Translations under genes and position numbers: made by a program
In this document: in pieces, positions 34,205 to 46,399 of the stretch
How positions within the stretch are numbered: position 1 is the first letter of the stretch
Layout of the letters: every line of letters begins with the position of its first letter
The notes under the pieces: generated by a model
Database searches by the model: none
Told to the model about the DNA's origin: nothing
The model's input: the letters and a program-made list of their open reading frames with translations, nothing else
NCBI GenBank assembly: GCA_964059195.1
Contig: CAXKWD010000006.1
Location: 1,480,530-1,544,529 of the forward strand
DNA from: Ectobius pallidus
Taxonomy: Eukaryota > Arthropoda > Insecta > Blattodea > Ectobiidae
Direction of reading: 5' to 3'
Length of the DNA: 64,000 bases

Positions 34205-35090
34205 GGCTTATCCAAAATTTAAAAAATCTAAAAATCCAAAATAAAAAAAAAATCCAAAATTTAAATATCCAAAATTAAAAATGCAAAATTAAAAGTGCAA
34301 AAATTAAAAAATTCAAAGATCCAAAATTCCAAAATTTAAAAATTCAAAGATACAAATTTGAAAAAATAGAAAATACAAAAAACCAAACTTTAAAAAGTCA
34401 ATGGAATAAAAATTAAAAATCGAGAATCCAAAATTTAAAAAATCTAAAAATAAAAAAGATCCAAAATTTAAAAAAATCTAAAACAAAAAAATCCTAAATT
34501 CCAAATTAAAAAATATAAGCTCAAAAATATAATAATTCCAAAAATCCAAAATTAAAGAAGTCCAAAAAACCCAATATTAAAAAGTCCAATCCAAAATTGA
34601 AAATTCTAATAAGCCAAAATTTAAAAAATAAAAAAAAATAAAAAATCGATAATCTAAAATTTAAAAATAAAAAATTAATAATCGATTTTCCAAAATTAAA
34701 AAGCAAAAAATTAAAAAAAATTAAAATCCAAAATTTAAAAAATTCAAAATTCCAAAATTAAAAAATTCAAAGATTCAAAACTAAAAAAATAAAAAATCCA
34801 AAATTTGAAAAATCCAAAATTTAAAAAATCCAAAATTTGAAAATTAAGAATCGAGAATCCAAAATTAAAAAAATTTAAAAAACCAAAATTAAAAATCTAA
34901 AAAATAAAAATGATCCAAAATTTAAAATTAAAAAAACAAAAAATCCTAAATTCGAAATGAAAAAATTAAAAGATCAAAAATTTAAAAATTCCAAAAATCC
35001 AAAATTTAAAAAGTCCAAAAACCCAATATTAATAATGTCCAACAGTCCAAAATTGAAAATCAAAAATCCAATATTGAAAAAATCTAAAAA
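34205..35090 (+). repeat. Degenerate A-rich tandem repeat, about 890 bp
   Basis: The plus strand is a continuous variation of AAAAATCCAAAATTTAAAAA with unit lengths of roughly 10-20 bases, almost free of G. No coding meaning: the minus-strand Phe/Leu frame at 34521-34706 is a by-product. It resembles a slipped minisatellite derived from a short AT-rich seed. The strand asymmetry (A and C on plus, T and G on minus) is marked. Confidence 0.9.
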
Positions 35091-35094
35091 TTAA

Positions 35095-35765
35095 TTCCCC
35101 GCACTCTTTTTTTATTTACTATAATTATATGTTACTTCATATTCAAGGAATTCTCTGATTGAGTAATATGTTCTTTGCAAAAACAAGTTTTTAATTTTAA
35201 TTTTGAATTGTCTCCTATTTAATGCTTTTGTTTCATTTGAAATTTTATTGTATGTTTAAAGCCCATGTATGTGGTGTAAGCTCTAGGAGGGTTATTCTAT
35301 GGGAACATAATTTTAACAACTCTGTTTCTTGTGTTGTGTTCGTGAGTATTTTGTGTGTTGTATTGGTCAAAATTAATGTGCACATGAGTTAGAAGCTCTA
35401 GTAAATATATTGAAAGAAATGTTAATATTTGTAGATCTCTAAAGAGTGGCCTTCATGATTCCCTGTGGATGAATGGATCATAATTAGTATGTTCTTCTTT
35501 TTATGATACTTTCCCATTCGCTGCAGTTTTCCCAGACAATTATTTCGTAAACCAGTATTGAATGAAAATAGCTGTAATAGACCCAGTTTAAGCAATAGTA
35601 ATTTGGCAAATTTATAAATGGATGTTAATTTGACCTCCAATATTGTGGTATAGGCCTAGTATGTATTTGAAATTAGAGGGATTCCCAAACAACACTGTGG
35701 TTCACCATTTTAGTATAAATTCGGGATTATGTAGGAAGAAAAACAATTTTCCGTAATGAATATGT
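35095..35765. other. No gene seen
   Basis: AT-rich spacer; no recognised features. Confidence 0.5.
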
Positions 35766-35769
35766 GGTA

Positions 35770-35960
35770 CTTAAGCAGGCACGTTGGTGACGCGTTGGTG
35801 ATACCAACATGGCGTCGGCACTGCTTCCCTTGCCCCTCTTCATCCCTGACTCGGCTTCACTGCTACCTGCAGTTAAGGATACGACGCTGCCGATCTATTC
35901 CTCTATATCTGTGGGTTCCCGGCTATGTGGCCGCGTCACTTCCGGCATCTTCATCTTCCA
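35770..35960 (-). repeat. Inverted-pair repeat, right member
   Basis: Carries the exact inverted match (TCTATTCCTCTATATCTGTG within 35882-35911) to the left member near 33500. Local GC is higher than in the surroundings. Two overlapping short frames here are not supported as genes. Confidence 0.65.
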
Positions 35961-35964
35961 ATAT

Positions 35965-37075
35965 GGCTACCACCAGAGGTTAGTGCGGGCCTTATGCCTT
36001 GAAAGATCAAAACAGTGCAGTTTTGTCTTTTTGCTCAGTAAAGCTTTTATTCATGTAATAACTCTTTTGTTGTTTGATTTTACGCTGGCAGAAATGTTTG
36101 TGGCATCGGCCCTAGCGTAGTTTCTTTCCAAAATGGAAAAACATATGTAGCGTGGGGGACGCCTTCCCCGCTGTGCTTAATTCTTCCTTATTTCGAGTAT
36201 TAGTTATTTCCTTGTCTTTTCTTTCCTTTCAGTCTGTCTTTTACGTAGTGGTAGTTTTCTTTCTTTCTTTTTTTGGCTTAATGTAGATTTTCTTGTAGTA
36301 AGCTTGTTCATGGTTTTTCCCGCCAAGCTGTAACATGGCGTCTGTTCCTTGAGTCCCTTTTGCACGCATTGGCGAGGCTTCGTCTCAAACATTCTTGCCG
36401 CGTTTTGCAACCTTTTAACTTATAGTTTTATTTTGTCATATCTTGTTAATTTTCATGCTGTTTTTAATTAATAGTCGAGTTTGCTACCTATTGAGAAGGA
36501 CCTATGTTTTGGGGCAAAGAGCTACTCCAAACATAGTATTTCGGGACTTACCTTTAACTATTATGAAATTTTTCCTTTCAGGCTTTTATGAATTATTGGT
36601 CTATGTAAATTAAAACATGTAAATATTTATTTTATTTTAATTATTTTATTTCACGCCCTCAGGCGAATCAATTTGATTTTTTTATTTCTACATCAATTTT
36701 ATTTAGGGCTAGGTTATTTGAAAGTGTATATATTTTTTTAATCATACTAAAAACTGTATTTAGGCTGTTCAGACTAATATGAATTGTTTGATATCCAAAG
36801 TGTGATATGATTAAATGTTTTTAAATTGTAATTATTCTGTACATTTATTTTACTTGAAAACACACATATAAAAAAACGACGAATATTTTCAAATTATATC
36901 TAGAGAAACTAAAATTGAATGTTTGCCTCAGTATTTTAACCTTGTTCTCCCCGGGAAACCCAATTATCCTCTGGGCGGGTCCGTATTTCAATTTAGGTTA
37001 GCTTTCCTTGGGCGGGAACCTTGCACTTCCTTCCACAATTCCCGTAGGGGGGTTCAATAGGTATAGGTATATGGG
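35965..37075. other. No gene seen
   Basis: About 1.1 kb, AT-rich, without domains or paired ends. Confidence 0.5.
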
Positions 37076-37077
37076 TA

Positions 37078-37420
37078 GAGTACGATTACTTCCACAAAGT
37101 CTCTGCCCTTGAAGACTTAGACCAGCCAACGAACTTTTCGTTATAGCTTGCGCCGACTCTCATGCGCATAGATCAGTGAGCCACTGTTGAGCACAGAGTG
37201 AAGATCACGCATGCAGTGAAAGAAAATACTACATTGTAATAGATGAGTGGAAGGATAATGCCGCAGCGAGACACAGACATACAACACGTTGAGTGGGATA
37301 GAAGATCTGGACCAATCAGGGTTCAGCAACCTCCCCCAGGCAGGAACTCTAGGAACTGTGACACTCACTCCTAAGGTTTGTACGTAAATATCCAGAGACT
37401 TTGTGGAAGTAATCGTACTC
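37078..37420 (+). mobile_element. 343-bp MITE (family M), copy 2
   Basis: Same length, same TA flanks (37076-37077 and 37421-37422) and same inverted ends (GAGTACGATTACTTCCACAA) as the copy at 9898-10240, in the opposite orientation. The interior matches throughout, including GGATAATGCCGCAGCGAGA. No coding capacity. Confidence 0.93.
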
Positions 37421-37422
37421 TA

Positions 37423-38520
37423 ATAGCCAATCAGAAGAGCTGGAACTGTCACGACGCTTAATATTTGACAGTTTGAAGGGCTTGGGCTTACTACACGATA
37501 TGAACTGATGGGTTAGATTTATTTGTGTAATTTATCTTCTTTTATTCAGTTATTATTTTTCTGTTGAGTGTAGACTTTTTAATATTATGATGCCTAAAGA
37601 TTTCATTTAAAACCTGTTTCTCATAAGAAAATTTGATTGTACAACAGTTCTTATGCCATGTCTCTATTTCCAAATAAAACAAACTAGTTTACTGTATGTT
37701 ACAAACGTGGTGTATCCTCAAATATACCATAAAATTAAGTTTACCATATACATATCAGCCTATTTATATTAACTGTATTAACTATAAAAAATAAAATATT
37801 ATTTAAAATTGGAGGATGAGATAGTTTCTTCTTGGGTAATTTATGCGTGTTCTGTGCAGTTAATTTAACTTGTAACTTGTAAATAACTACAGTAGTAGTA
37901 ATCCTTTTTGTGATCTATATGCTCCGTTCTCAGTAAGGATTGTGCTGTATTGGATATGCACTTAGGTGTTGAAAACCTTTCTCAACAAACCTAGCGTGCT
38001 GTGATGTAATCAAGTGTATAAGGTGGACTTATTCAATGTCATTTAACCTCTAAACTGAGATATTAAAATATTCTAATTCAGACACTTATCATTAGAGAGA
38101 ATCCCGGTATTTGCAACTAGAAGGCCTAAATGTCTTGATTTCTTTTGTAAAGAACCAACTATGTTCCCTAACTGTTAGGTCACATTTTAATTACTGTTTG
38201 CCATCATTTTACCATTTTTATTATAATTAGCACCCAACTATCTGCTAACGACTTTTCTGTCTTGAGTGTATTTTATGTAATATATTACACTGGACAACTG
38301 CCAAAAAATGTTTTGCATGAAATTGGGCGTTTATTATGTGGATTTTAGTGCTGAATTCAATTATGCAAACAGTTTTTCTCTGGCACCCTCAGTTTCAAAA
38401 AGAAAGCCTGTTTTCTGAATTAGCACTGGCTGTAAATGCTTAAATTTCTGTTAAAGTGATTGACATAGTAAACAAGACCTAATAGCGATTATAACATTTA
38501 TTTATTATTATTTTACTGCT
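37423..38520. other. No gene seen
   Basis: AT-rich spacer. A pyrimidine-rich stretch ending in TTTAG just before 38526 could be a 3' splice site for the following gene remnant. Confidence 0.45.
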
Positions 38521-38525
38521 TTAGT

Positions 38526-39364
38526 TAGTAAGGACCGTGGTGTTATGATAATTGGTCATGCAGTTCAAATGAAAGAAAGTTACAAAAATATGCAGCTAAT
38601 ATTACAAAAAGTGCAGTATGACAAGTACAACTGGTCCATCGGTGGCGATTTCAAAATGATTGGAATACTGTTAGGATTGCAAAGCGGATACACGAAATAT
38701 TGCTGCTTTTTGTGCGAATGGGATAGCCGTGATAAATCCAAACATTACGACACTAAAATATGGCCTCCCTGGAGAAAAGAATATCTCAGCTGAACCATTG
38801 GTTGATAGATCAAAAATTTTATTGCCTCCACTTCATATAAAATTAGGCCTAATGAAGAATTTTGTCAAGGCATTAGACAAATCTGGAGCAGGTTTCAAAT
38901 ACCTGGAAGAAAAATTTCCAAGAATCAGTGCTTCTAAGTTGAAGGAAGGCATTTTTGTTGGGCCTCAGATTCGAGAACTAATGAAAGATCAGCTGTTTGA
39001 AAGTAAACTGAATCATGTGGAACTTGAAGCATGGATATCATTCAAGACCATTTGCGAACAGTTCTTAGGTAATACTAGAGCACAAAATTACGAACAATTA
39101 ATTGAGAAATTACTAGGAGCCTATAGAAATCTAGGTTGCAACATGTCTCTCAAAATTCACTTCCTGCATTCCCATTTGGACTTTTTCCCTGCAAATCAAG
39201 TTAGTGATGAACATGGAGAAAGATTCCACCAAGATATTTCCGAAATGGAGAAAAGGTATCAAGGAAGATGGAAACCCAATATGCTTGCAGATTACTGCTG
39301 GAGCCTCAAAAGAGAAACCACAGGAAAGTACAGAAGAAGCAGCAAACGGCAGAAATTCAACTGA
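38526..39364 (+). pseudogene. Frameshifted copy of a repetitive arthropod gene family of unknown function
   Basis: The frame from 38545 (IIGHAVQMKES...) carries WSIGGDFKMIGILLGLQSGY and a possible Cys motif (TKYCCFLCEWDSRD). Near 38765 the frame shifts by one, and the second frame continues PGEKNISAEPLVDRSK, LLPPLHIKLGLMKNFVKALD, FVGPQIRELMKDQLF, SLKIHFLHSHLDFFPAN, DEHGERFHQDI and ending WKPNMLADYCWSLKRE. I recognise this set of motifs from uncharacterised proteins that occur in many copies in arthropods and other invertebrates. I know no proven function; the copy number suggests a mobile element origin. The upstream part is missing. Confidence 0.75.
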
Positions 39365-39480
39365 CAGCAGTAGAGGATGGACTTGAAAACGAGCTGTCAA
39401 TGTTTTCAGGTACCGTATGTTAATTGGTTACTTTTACAAAATTAAATATAATTTTATTATGAAGGATTCTTCTACATACG

Positions 39481-42400
39481 AATATTACCAGTTAGTCTTT
39501 GATATTACGGTGACTTTACATTTTATTTATAAACGACTAGACGTGTAAGTATACGATTTTGTGACGGACTTTCTTGCTGTATGCTATGAAGTTCCCTAGT
39601 CTCTTTGATTACTCACAATCGTAGTACATAAGTTCAGTGAACTCCTACAAAACAATGTTCCTTATACGCCTATTATGCCATTATAACCCGGCACGCGTAA
39701 TCCACATTCCAACGTTCAGCACAGTTACCTCCTCTACCGGGTGATTGCAAATTTCCTACACCCAGTTTACTCTCTCTTTCTTTTAACAATTTACCAAGTT
39801 TGATAATATTGATGAAAATTTATATTAAGGGCGCCATCATCAATACTCTTCTCTCTTCTTTTTATTTTGCATCAGCCCAGTCACAAATTAAATTTATAGA
39901 TACACAGGCTATGTACCTACAGGCCTCTCGGCTAGCTTTTTAATTTAACAGTGGAGATGGGAATGGGTTCGGCTCTGTCCTTTTATTATTATACTACTCC
40001 ACTCTATTTCTTTTTTTTCTTTGCAATGACCATTACCAAAATATGTAACTTAGCCCAAAAATCAGTGGCTCTCAAACCATTACAAGGATAGGGGTCAAAA
40101 ATCTGAACTTCACGATAATTTACTTTGCATAACAATAACCATAATTTATTTAATATTTTAATTTTTTTAACAATAACAATCTGATTTACAATAAATTACA
40201 TTTGCTCTTGGGTTTTCCCCTTTTTAACAACTACTCATCTTTAAAATCTTCAGGTCACCCGATCTGAACAACATTAACCATTCAACACTTTTATTGGGAA
40301 GAATAATATTCAGTTCCCATCTGCAAGGTTAGTATGCCCAGTTTAACTGTCTAAATGTGTTCCTTGTTCTACAAGACAAATTCCTAATTAATTACTTTAA
40401 TCTCTTTTCTTTCTTTATTTCCAGGTGTCTACTAGAACGTCTCACTTTACCCTTATAATTTACTACTAACTTGCGTAGTCTTTTTCATTTGCAATTTCAA
40501 AACATTTCAATATATATATTGTACCTTCTTCCGAATAAATAAAGTTTTTCAATTCATAATTCAGTCATTAACTCGACATATTATACTCAATGATTCCACC
40601 TATTTCTCCTATACCAGTCCACTAGTCATTTTAGTCCATGAAGAATTGTACTCAAAGATAAATAGGAAAGACAGTGTTATGAAGAAAGAAACGGAAGTTT
40701 AGGCCTATACCCACAGAGTGACTGTGGCGACAGACCACCGATACAGGGGCGGCGTCTAGATCTTGAGTTACAAACAATCTGACTCCTCTCCTGCAACCGG
40801 GAAAATATTAATGGGCCGCAAACAAAAATACAATTTTGACAATCGATGTCAGAGGTCCCTGACACTCTCTCCTAGAGGCACGTGGGGCCGTTGTTCGCCT
40901 CCAACACCGATGACTTTCACAAATTCTCATAAATTTTTTTTATACTCCACCAGTATAGGCTTTGCCTACTACTAGATTTATATTTACTTTATTTGGGACA
41001 CTTCCGGCGCTCCCTCACCTCACCCTTGTTCTTTTTTTTTCTCCTGGAGTAATTTCTAGTACGTGCTACTGAACCACTTATCATCTATTCACTACCCAAA
41101 ATTACCAATTCTCCTCTTTCTAATCTAACCAGTTATTATTTATTATCTTTTAACTCCTTTTCCATTAAGCAGAGTTCCTTTTCAATTTATACCATTGCTC
41201 TAATTTACCTACTTTATGTTACTCTGGTTTCCACACTTTTCAGGTTACTACTCTACTCCATGGGCACCCAATTTTCTTGTTTCTAAATTCCCTAGAATTC
41301 TAACTGAAACTAACTCACGCCCCAGGTCAGTAACTCTCTCTTTATAACCCTTGAGTGAACTTCTGCTTCTATCCTAACATGTAAATCTTCCAATGGTATG
41401 CGCCTAATGTACTGCTACTCATAGGCCCTCTTCTGCCTCTCAATATTCATCTTCTTATCCCCCTCTACCATATTCCATACAATTCCCGCTCTTCGATAAA
41501 TCTCTTAAAAAAAACAACTCAACATTACAGGCCAGCATGAAATCCACTTATAGATAATCACCTGTCACCTAACGAAAACCAAGTGGGAGAGGCCCTCGTA
41601 AGCAATACTAAGTAAGCCCCTATTACCCTTCTTCCTTGCTCCCCTCGCGTCCTGTCTTATAAAAAAACCAAGTTTGTATGAGCATCACCAATTGCCCCGA
41701 GCTATGTATTCATTCGTGGGACAATCACCCATAGAAACCCAAAGTATAGAGATTTATCTTTACTATTCAACGGTTACTCTCCTGACTGCTCTTTTTGTAA
41801 TTGACTTAGACCAGAAATGGAAACTGGTTGGATTACTGTACTTTATTACCTCACCCTAGAATAATCACATCTATACTTCTAACCCTACTCTTTATCATTC
41901 ATTACGGCGTCTAGTCGCCACACATCTCTTAGAAACAGGCTTTAAACAACAATGCCTCAAAATTTTTCCACTTCCCAAAACAACAAAAAAATAATGTTTA
42001 TGTGATTATACTCAACGGGTGGTGACCAACTTATCCTCTGATCCTGTATTGTTTCCATCTACTTCCTGATGTCCACATCTTCCCTTATTCCAGACTAAGC
42101 AGTCGTGACCCACTCTTCTTTCCACAGCTGGTGTTCGCTGTAGCGGTCTCTCGTACCGGCTGACGTGATGTGCTCTTCCAACTAACGACTATCTCCATAT
42201 AGTCGCGTCAGTGAAATTCCCATTCAGAATTTCATTAGATGAAAGTCTGACAAACCATCATGCCAGGACGTCTCCACCGCTGTCACACATTCCAGTCTCG
42301 TCTCCTCACCTCTCTCTCTTCAACCTTTCTCTCTCGTAGTCAGACACGTTCTCTCTAACCGTTTTTCAGGTTCAACTCCTCTCCCGTCGATTCGCCGTCC

Positions 42401-42833
42401 ACGCATGCGCACTTCTCCTTTTTCTGTAATTCAAATAAATTCAGGGCAGTATCGATAATCATGAAAGTGTTCAATATCGATTAGTTGAGGTCTCCCCAAC
42501 CCTTCCTTTGTTTAGGAATGGTTTCCTACCGGCTATTTGGCACGCAGCTATTTGCTTCATTACAATTTACTAAAAAACTGAGGGTGCTAGACAAAAACTA
42601 AGGCCATATTTGTACTCAGCACATCAAAATACATAAGAAATGATATGTTTTGTGTAAAAAAATATTACCAGTTAGTCTTTGATATTACGGCGACTTTACG
42701 ATTTATTTATAAACGGCTAGAAGTGTAAGTGTACGATTTACTAAAAAAACTGAGGGTGCTAGACAAAAACAAAGGCCATATTTGCACTCAGCACATCAAA
42801 ATACATAAGAAATTATATGTTTTGTGTAAAAAT
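39481..42833 (+). repeat. 170-bp tandem duplication, first unit split by an insertion
   Basis: Unit 2 (42661-42833) starts AATATTACCAGTTAGTCTTT and contains CGATTTACTAAAAAAACTGA. Unit 1 is the same sequence in two pieces, 39481-39559 and 42565-42660, with 3,005 bp inserted exactly at CGATTT/ACTAAA. The intact unit gives the empty site, so the insertion boundaries are clear. Confidence 0.9.
39560..42564. mobile_element. 3,005-bp insertion with TG...CA ends, identity unknown
   Basis: It begins TGTGACGGACTTTC and ends CTTCATTACA, with ATTT repeated on both sides (39556-39559 and 42565-42568). The TGT...ACA ends and 4-bp duplication are those of LTR elements. Yet no internal pair of long terminal repeats, primer-binding site or pol frame is visible, and the longest frame is about 70 codons. 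The plus strand is pyrimidine-rich. AATAAA-type signals occur near 40543 and 42435. A very long solo LTR or a large non-coding retroelement derivative is the best guess. Confidence 0.7.
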
Positions 42834-42863
42834 TTTTTTGAAGGTCAGTTTTGTTGTCCACCG

Positions 42864-42870
42864 TTATTAC

Positions 42871-42931
<61 letters not shown>
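42864..42931. repeat. (TTA)n microsatellite
   Basis: More than 20 TTA/ATT triplets. It produces poly-Leu and poly-Asn frames on the two strands that are not genes. Confidence 0.95.
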
Positions 42932-42932
<1 letters not shown>

Positions 42933-43293
42933 GTGTTATGTGCACTTAAAACTGTTATATCTGTCCCATTAAAATCTGTTTTTTTATCATAATATCCTTT
43001 CTTTAATTTACTTGATAGACAGTGCAATGTTATCCATTCTATCATACAATCTCTACTGCAAATATGCTTATTTAAAGCTGTATATAAAATATAACTGCTA
43101 TATCCTTGCGACTTTTGTGTTTTATTCCTCGGGAAGATGAAAGTTTGTGTAATTTAAATGCTACATTTGTGGGTATATCATAAAGATACACAGGTCAGAG
43201 GATTACAAAATTGCTACTTGGGAATGTATGAACCCGAAAAGCAGGTACTTCCGTAGAACATACACAAGCTTCAGGAAATGTGATCATTCCGCC

Positions 43294-44016
43294 CAGTGGC
43301 GACTCCTGGTTTTTTAGTTGTGTAGGATGGTGTGGAGAGAGCGAATTAACCCATTCACTGCTATTGACGTACATATGCGTCGCCGTAAAAAATACATAAA
43401 GGCTGAGATGTAAATTTAATACAATAATGCTTTATCCTAAAATATGAAAATATTTAACCACGTATGAAAACTGTCGTTTACGGAAATCAGCTATTCCGCT
43501 ATAATTTTCATAGTTGATATCAAACTTGATATTACTCCAGGAATACTTATATTGAAATATAAACAGCACTGTAAAGTTTAATAATAGCTAGGCCTATAAT
43601 ATATACCAAGAAATGAAATAAATAAATATTAATAAAAATATGATCACTCCCCTCTTAGAAAACAAGCTATCGAACGTGAGGAACACAAAACACATGTGAG
43701 GAAGGACTGTAAGACGTCCTCAACTTCCTCCATATGAAACTGGCTTCTCACAACATTTCCCTTCCCCGCATCCCCCTTCACATGCCCCAGAGATCTAACA
43801 ACGGCTTGGACTGCGTAACACCAACACTGAGGACATCCTCGCAAATACCAACCTGCTCAAAACAGAACCGCTAACTTCCTTCCCGAGTGCTCTAGAATAA
43901 CGCTGTTTTGTCATTTTATTGTTTTAATTTTGACAATGAATGCTAGTAAACATTTATGTAGATGAATTATGAAGTGTAGGATGATCCTCACATCCTATAT
44001 GGAATAATCGCCACTG
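43294..44016. mobile_element. Non-autonomous hAT element, 8-bp target duplication
   Basis: Flanked by ATTCCGCC (43286-43293 and 44017-44024). The left end is CAGTGGCGACTCCTGG and the right end is its near-complement, TCGCCACTG, preceded by shared subterminal GTGTAGGATG blocks. The 723-bp interior shows no transposase motif; the 66-codon frame at 43644-43844 is not recognisable. Confidence 0.92.
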
Positions 44017-44264
44017 ATTCCGCCATTTCCAATCGTCCTTCTTGTGTGTGTGGAACAAATCCCTCGGCTCGGGTCGATTTGCAGGGATACCCAGCATGCA
44101 TTACAATCATGTATGAGACCCATCCATCATATCTATGTAGAAAAGAACACGGCATATGATCAAGTATGTGCTCTTTTACGAAATGCGTGTACGTTAAATC
44201 TTTAAAGAGGAACTCTTATACTTCATATAATATTCCAACAGTCAGAAACAGTTCAAAATGTGTA

Positions 44265-44560
44265 CGAGGGATAATCAAATGTAAATAGCAATTAATTTTT
44301 TCGCACTATATACTGTAGGAAGAATGTTTGCTTGTACATTATTTTTCTACATAGTCCCATTCCAGTTCAATGGACTTACGCCATCGGATATGAAATGCTT
44401 CGATACCGCGTGAGAAAAATTATTTTGGTTGACGCTGTAGTCACTCGTGCACCGCCGATTGGACGTCTTCAACAGATTTGAACTTCTCCCCTCCAAGGTG
44501 CTCCTTTAATAGACCAAAAATGTGGAAATTTGATGGTGCCCAAAAACCATAGTAATTAAA
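44265..44560 (-). pseudogene. Truncated mariner, C-terminal transposase remnant
   Basis: The right (3') terminus on the minus strand is at CGAGGGATAATCAAATG, next to TA (44263-44264). The minus strand reads WAPSNFHIFGLLKEHLGGEK, FKSVEDVQSAVHE, a stop where Trp is expected, then FFSRGIEAFHIRWRKSIELE and a final EWDYVEK. APSN replaces the usual APSD, removing the third catalytic acid. Everything upstream is gone. Confidence 0.85.
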
Positions 44561-46255
44561 ATTTCTGTTCGAAAAGTTGTAGAAGCTTAAGGAGGAAAAT
44601 GTAGTGTGGTGCACGGAATCTTTCCGAAAAAATGCGCAGTGCTTAACCCCGCCACTCCCGCTCTCCATCCCTGTGCTTACCCTTTTTTTTTCGCGTTGGT
44701 GGACACTCAGCTGAGGCTAATTCTCTATTTAAAGTTTGTCTTATTCTCCCACTCATTCACTCCTGATCCTGAAACCCTCCCTGTGTTCATAGGTTAATGT
44801 CTGAATGACAGACTTTGACAACCAAACCAATACGAGCCGATCTCATCCAGGGTCGGAGTGGACATTCTTTGTGACGCTCGACTTCCAAACACTCAAAAAG
44901 AAAAAATATTCCACCCCCTTTCACTGTTCACCAAGGCCTGAACGTTGTTCATATGCTAATGCATAAGGTCGTACTTCAATTCAAACATATAAGACATTAG
45001 CTCACCCAGGGCTGGTGAGGAACACGCATAATGACATTTAATGCCAACATTAAGTAAAGATAAACAGTAGAAGAAATTAGAAGAATTGCAAAGTTTTCAT
45101 GCATTCAAGTGTACATCATTAAAGGGAAATCCATTTTAAGCCATTTTTGTAGAATATACTTTGATCTTTAATTTGGTGAAAAATAATAATTAATGAACCG
45201 AACGTACAATATTTTCTGAGTTATGATCATAAACAATCATGGACATCATCTTTATATCTCGAAGTCTGTGGCTCTTCTTCCTTAGCTTATAACTGCAAAA
45301 CGTTTACAGTACAGCTCAAGAACTATTTAAGTTATTATAAATAAATTTCGCGTTCTTGTGTAGTGTGAGAAATGTACATGATAAATTTTCAACTCATATT
45401 TTTTAAATTATTTTTCTCTTAAATATTTCAAATTTTCATTAACTCCTACAAGAAAACTGATTTTTAAAGACACTGGCCTAGGATAAAAGTTCTTCGTCAA
45501 TATTGTAGATAAGGATATTAGCATATTATTCTCTGCAAGGTTACTAAGAACGGAAGATTTATTAAATTATTCAAGTAATGAAATCCTTATGGTGTTACAA
45601 TACCATACAGCATTCCATAGTTTTGCATGTTCTTGAACAAATTAAATTTCTTTAATTGTACACACGTCTAAGGGGGATACCGCCCCTAAAGTAAATGATG
45701 TTCCTGTGAAAGTTATTTTTATACGTACATTTTTTAATTTCCCTAGTAAAAGTTTGCTAAATTGTTTATAGAGGTTAAAATAATTATTAGAAAATATGTT
45801 TTATCTTCATCAAATCAATTTGAATAAGTGCACCAAGTCATAAGAATGAAGTAGGTGTCTGGATCCCGTCCTCCCATACCGACAACTATTGAGTTTCGAG
45901 GGCTGAAGAAGTTCCATAAAAAGCTATTGCTGAACATCGCATCTCTGCCACGTGGATGTTTCAACACCGTACCTTCTTAATTAAGGATCGCCCTAAGGCT
46001 TTTATATGCTGAGTGCATTTCCTAATAACCCATGAACTTTTACTTCAGTAAGCCTTTGGTTAGCAAGGGATACTCAGAACTTAACACGGGACTGGAAGAC
46101 TAAAGTTAACACACATTCTCGCCCAAAGTATAAATTTCTTTTATATTTTCATATCAGAGTCGTAATTCTTATTGAATGAAGCCTGTAGCGAGTTTACACG
46201 AAGAGCTCAAATGCAAGACAGGTTAAATCCATTTTTAAATTAACCGATTTATTGG
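44561..46255. other. No gene seen
   Basis: AT-rich spacer of about 1.7 kb without recognised structure. Confidence 0.55.
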
Positions 46256-46259
46256 AGTG

Positions 46260-46395
46260 GTAAATATTTCACACTAGCCGTGTGTAGGCTAAGCTGGAAT
46301 GGTAGTCAGACTGAAAAATTCAGTGCCGTAACTGAGATCCACAGATTTTCGGTTCTCCGTGGCGCTGCTCTACCAATGGAGCTACCTTGGCAACA
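46260..46395 (-). mobile_element. tRNA-like SINE remnant
   Basis: On the minus strand, GTAGCTCCATTGGTAGAGC forms a good D arm/box A, followed by CGGAGAACCGAAAATCTGTG. The box-B/T-arm region is partly deleted. The sequence then continues into a SINE-type body. It is not a functional tRNA. Confidence 0.65.
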
Positions 46396-46399
46396 TGCC

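Noticed and set aside
34521..34706. Minus-strand Phe/Leu-rich frame resembling a membrane protein
   Set aside because: Product of the A-rich degenerate repeat, with no start context or conserved pattern.
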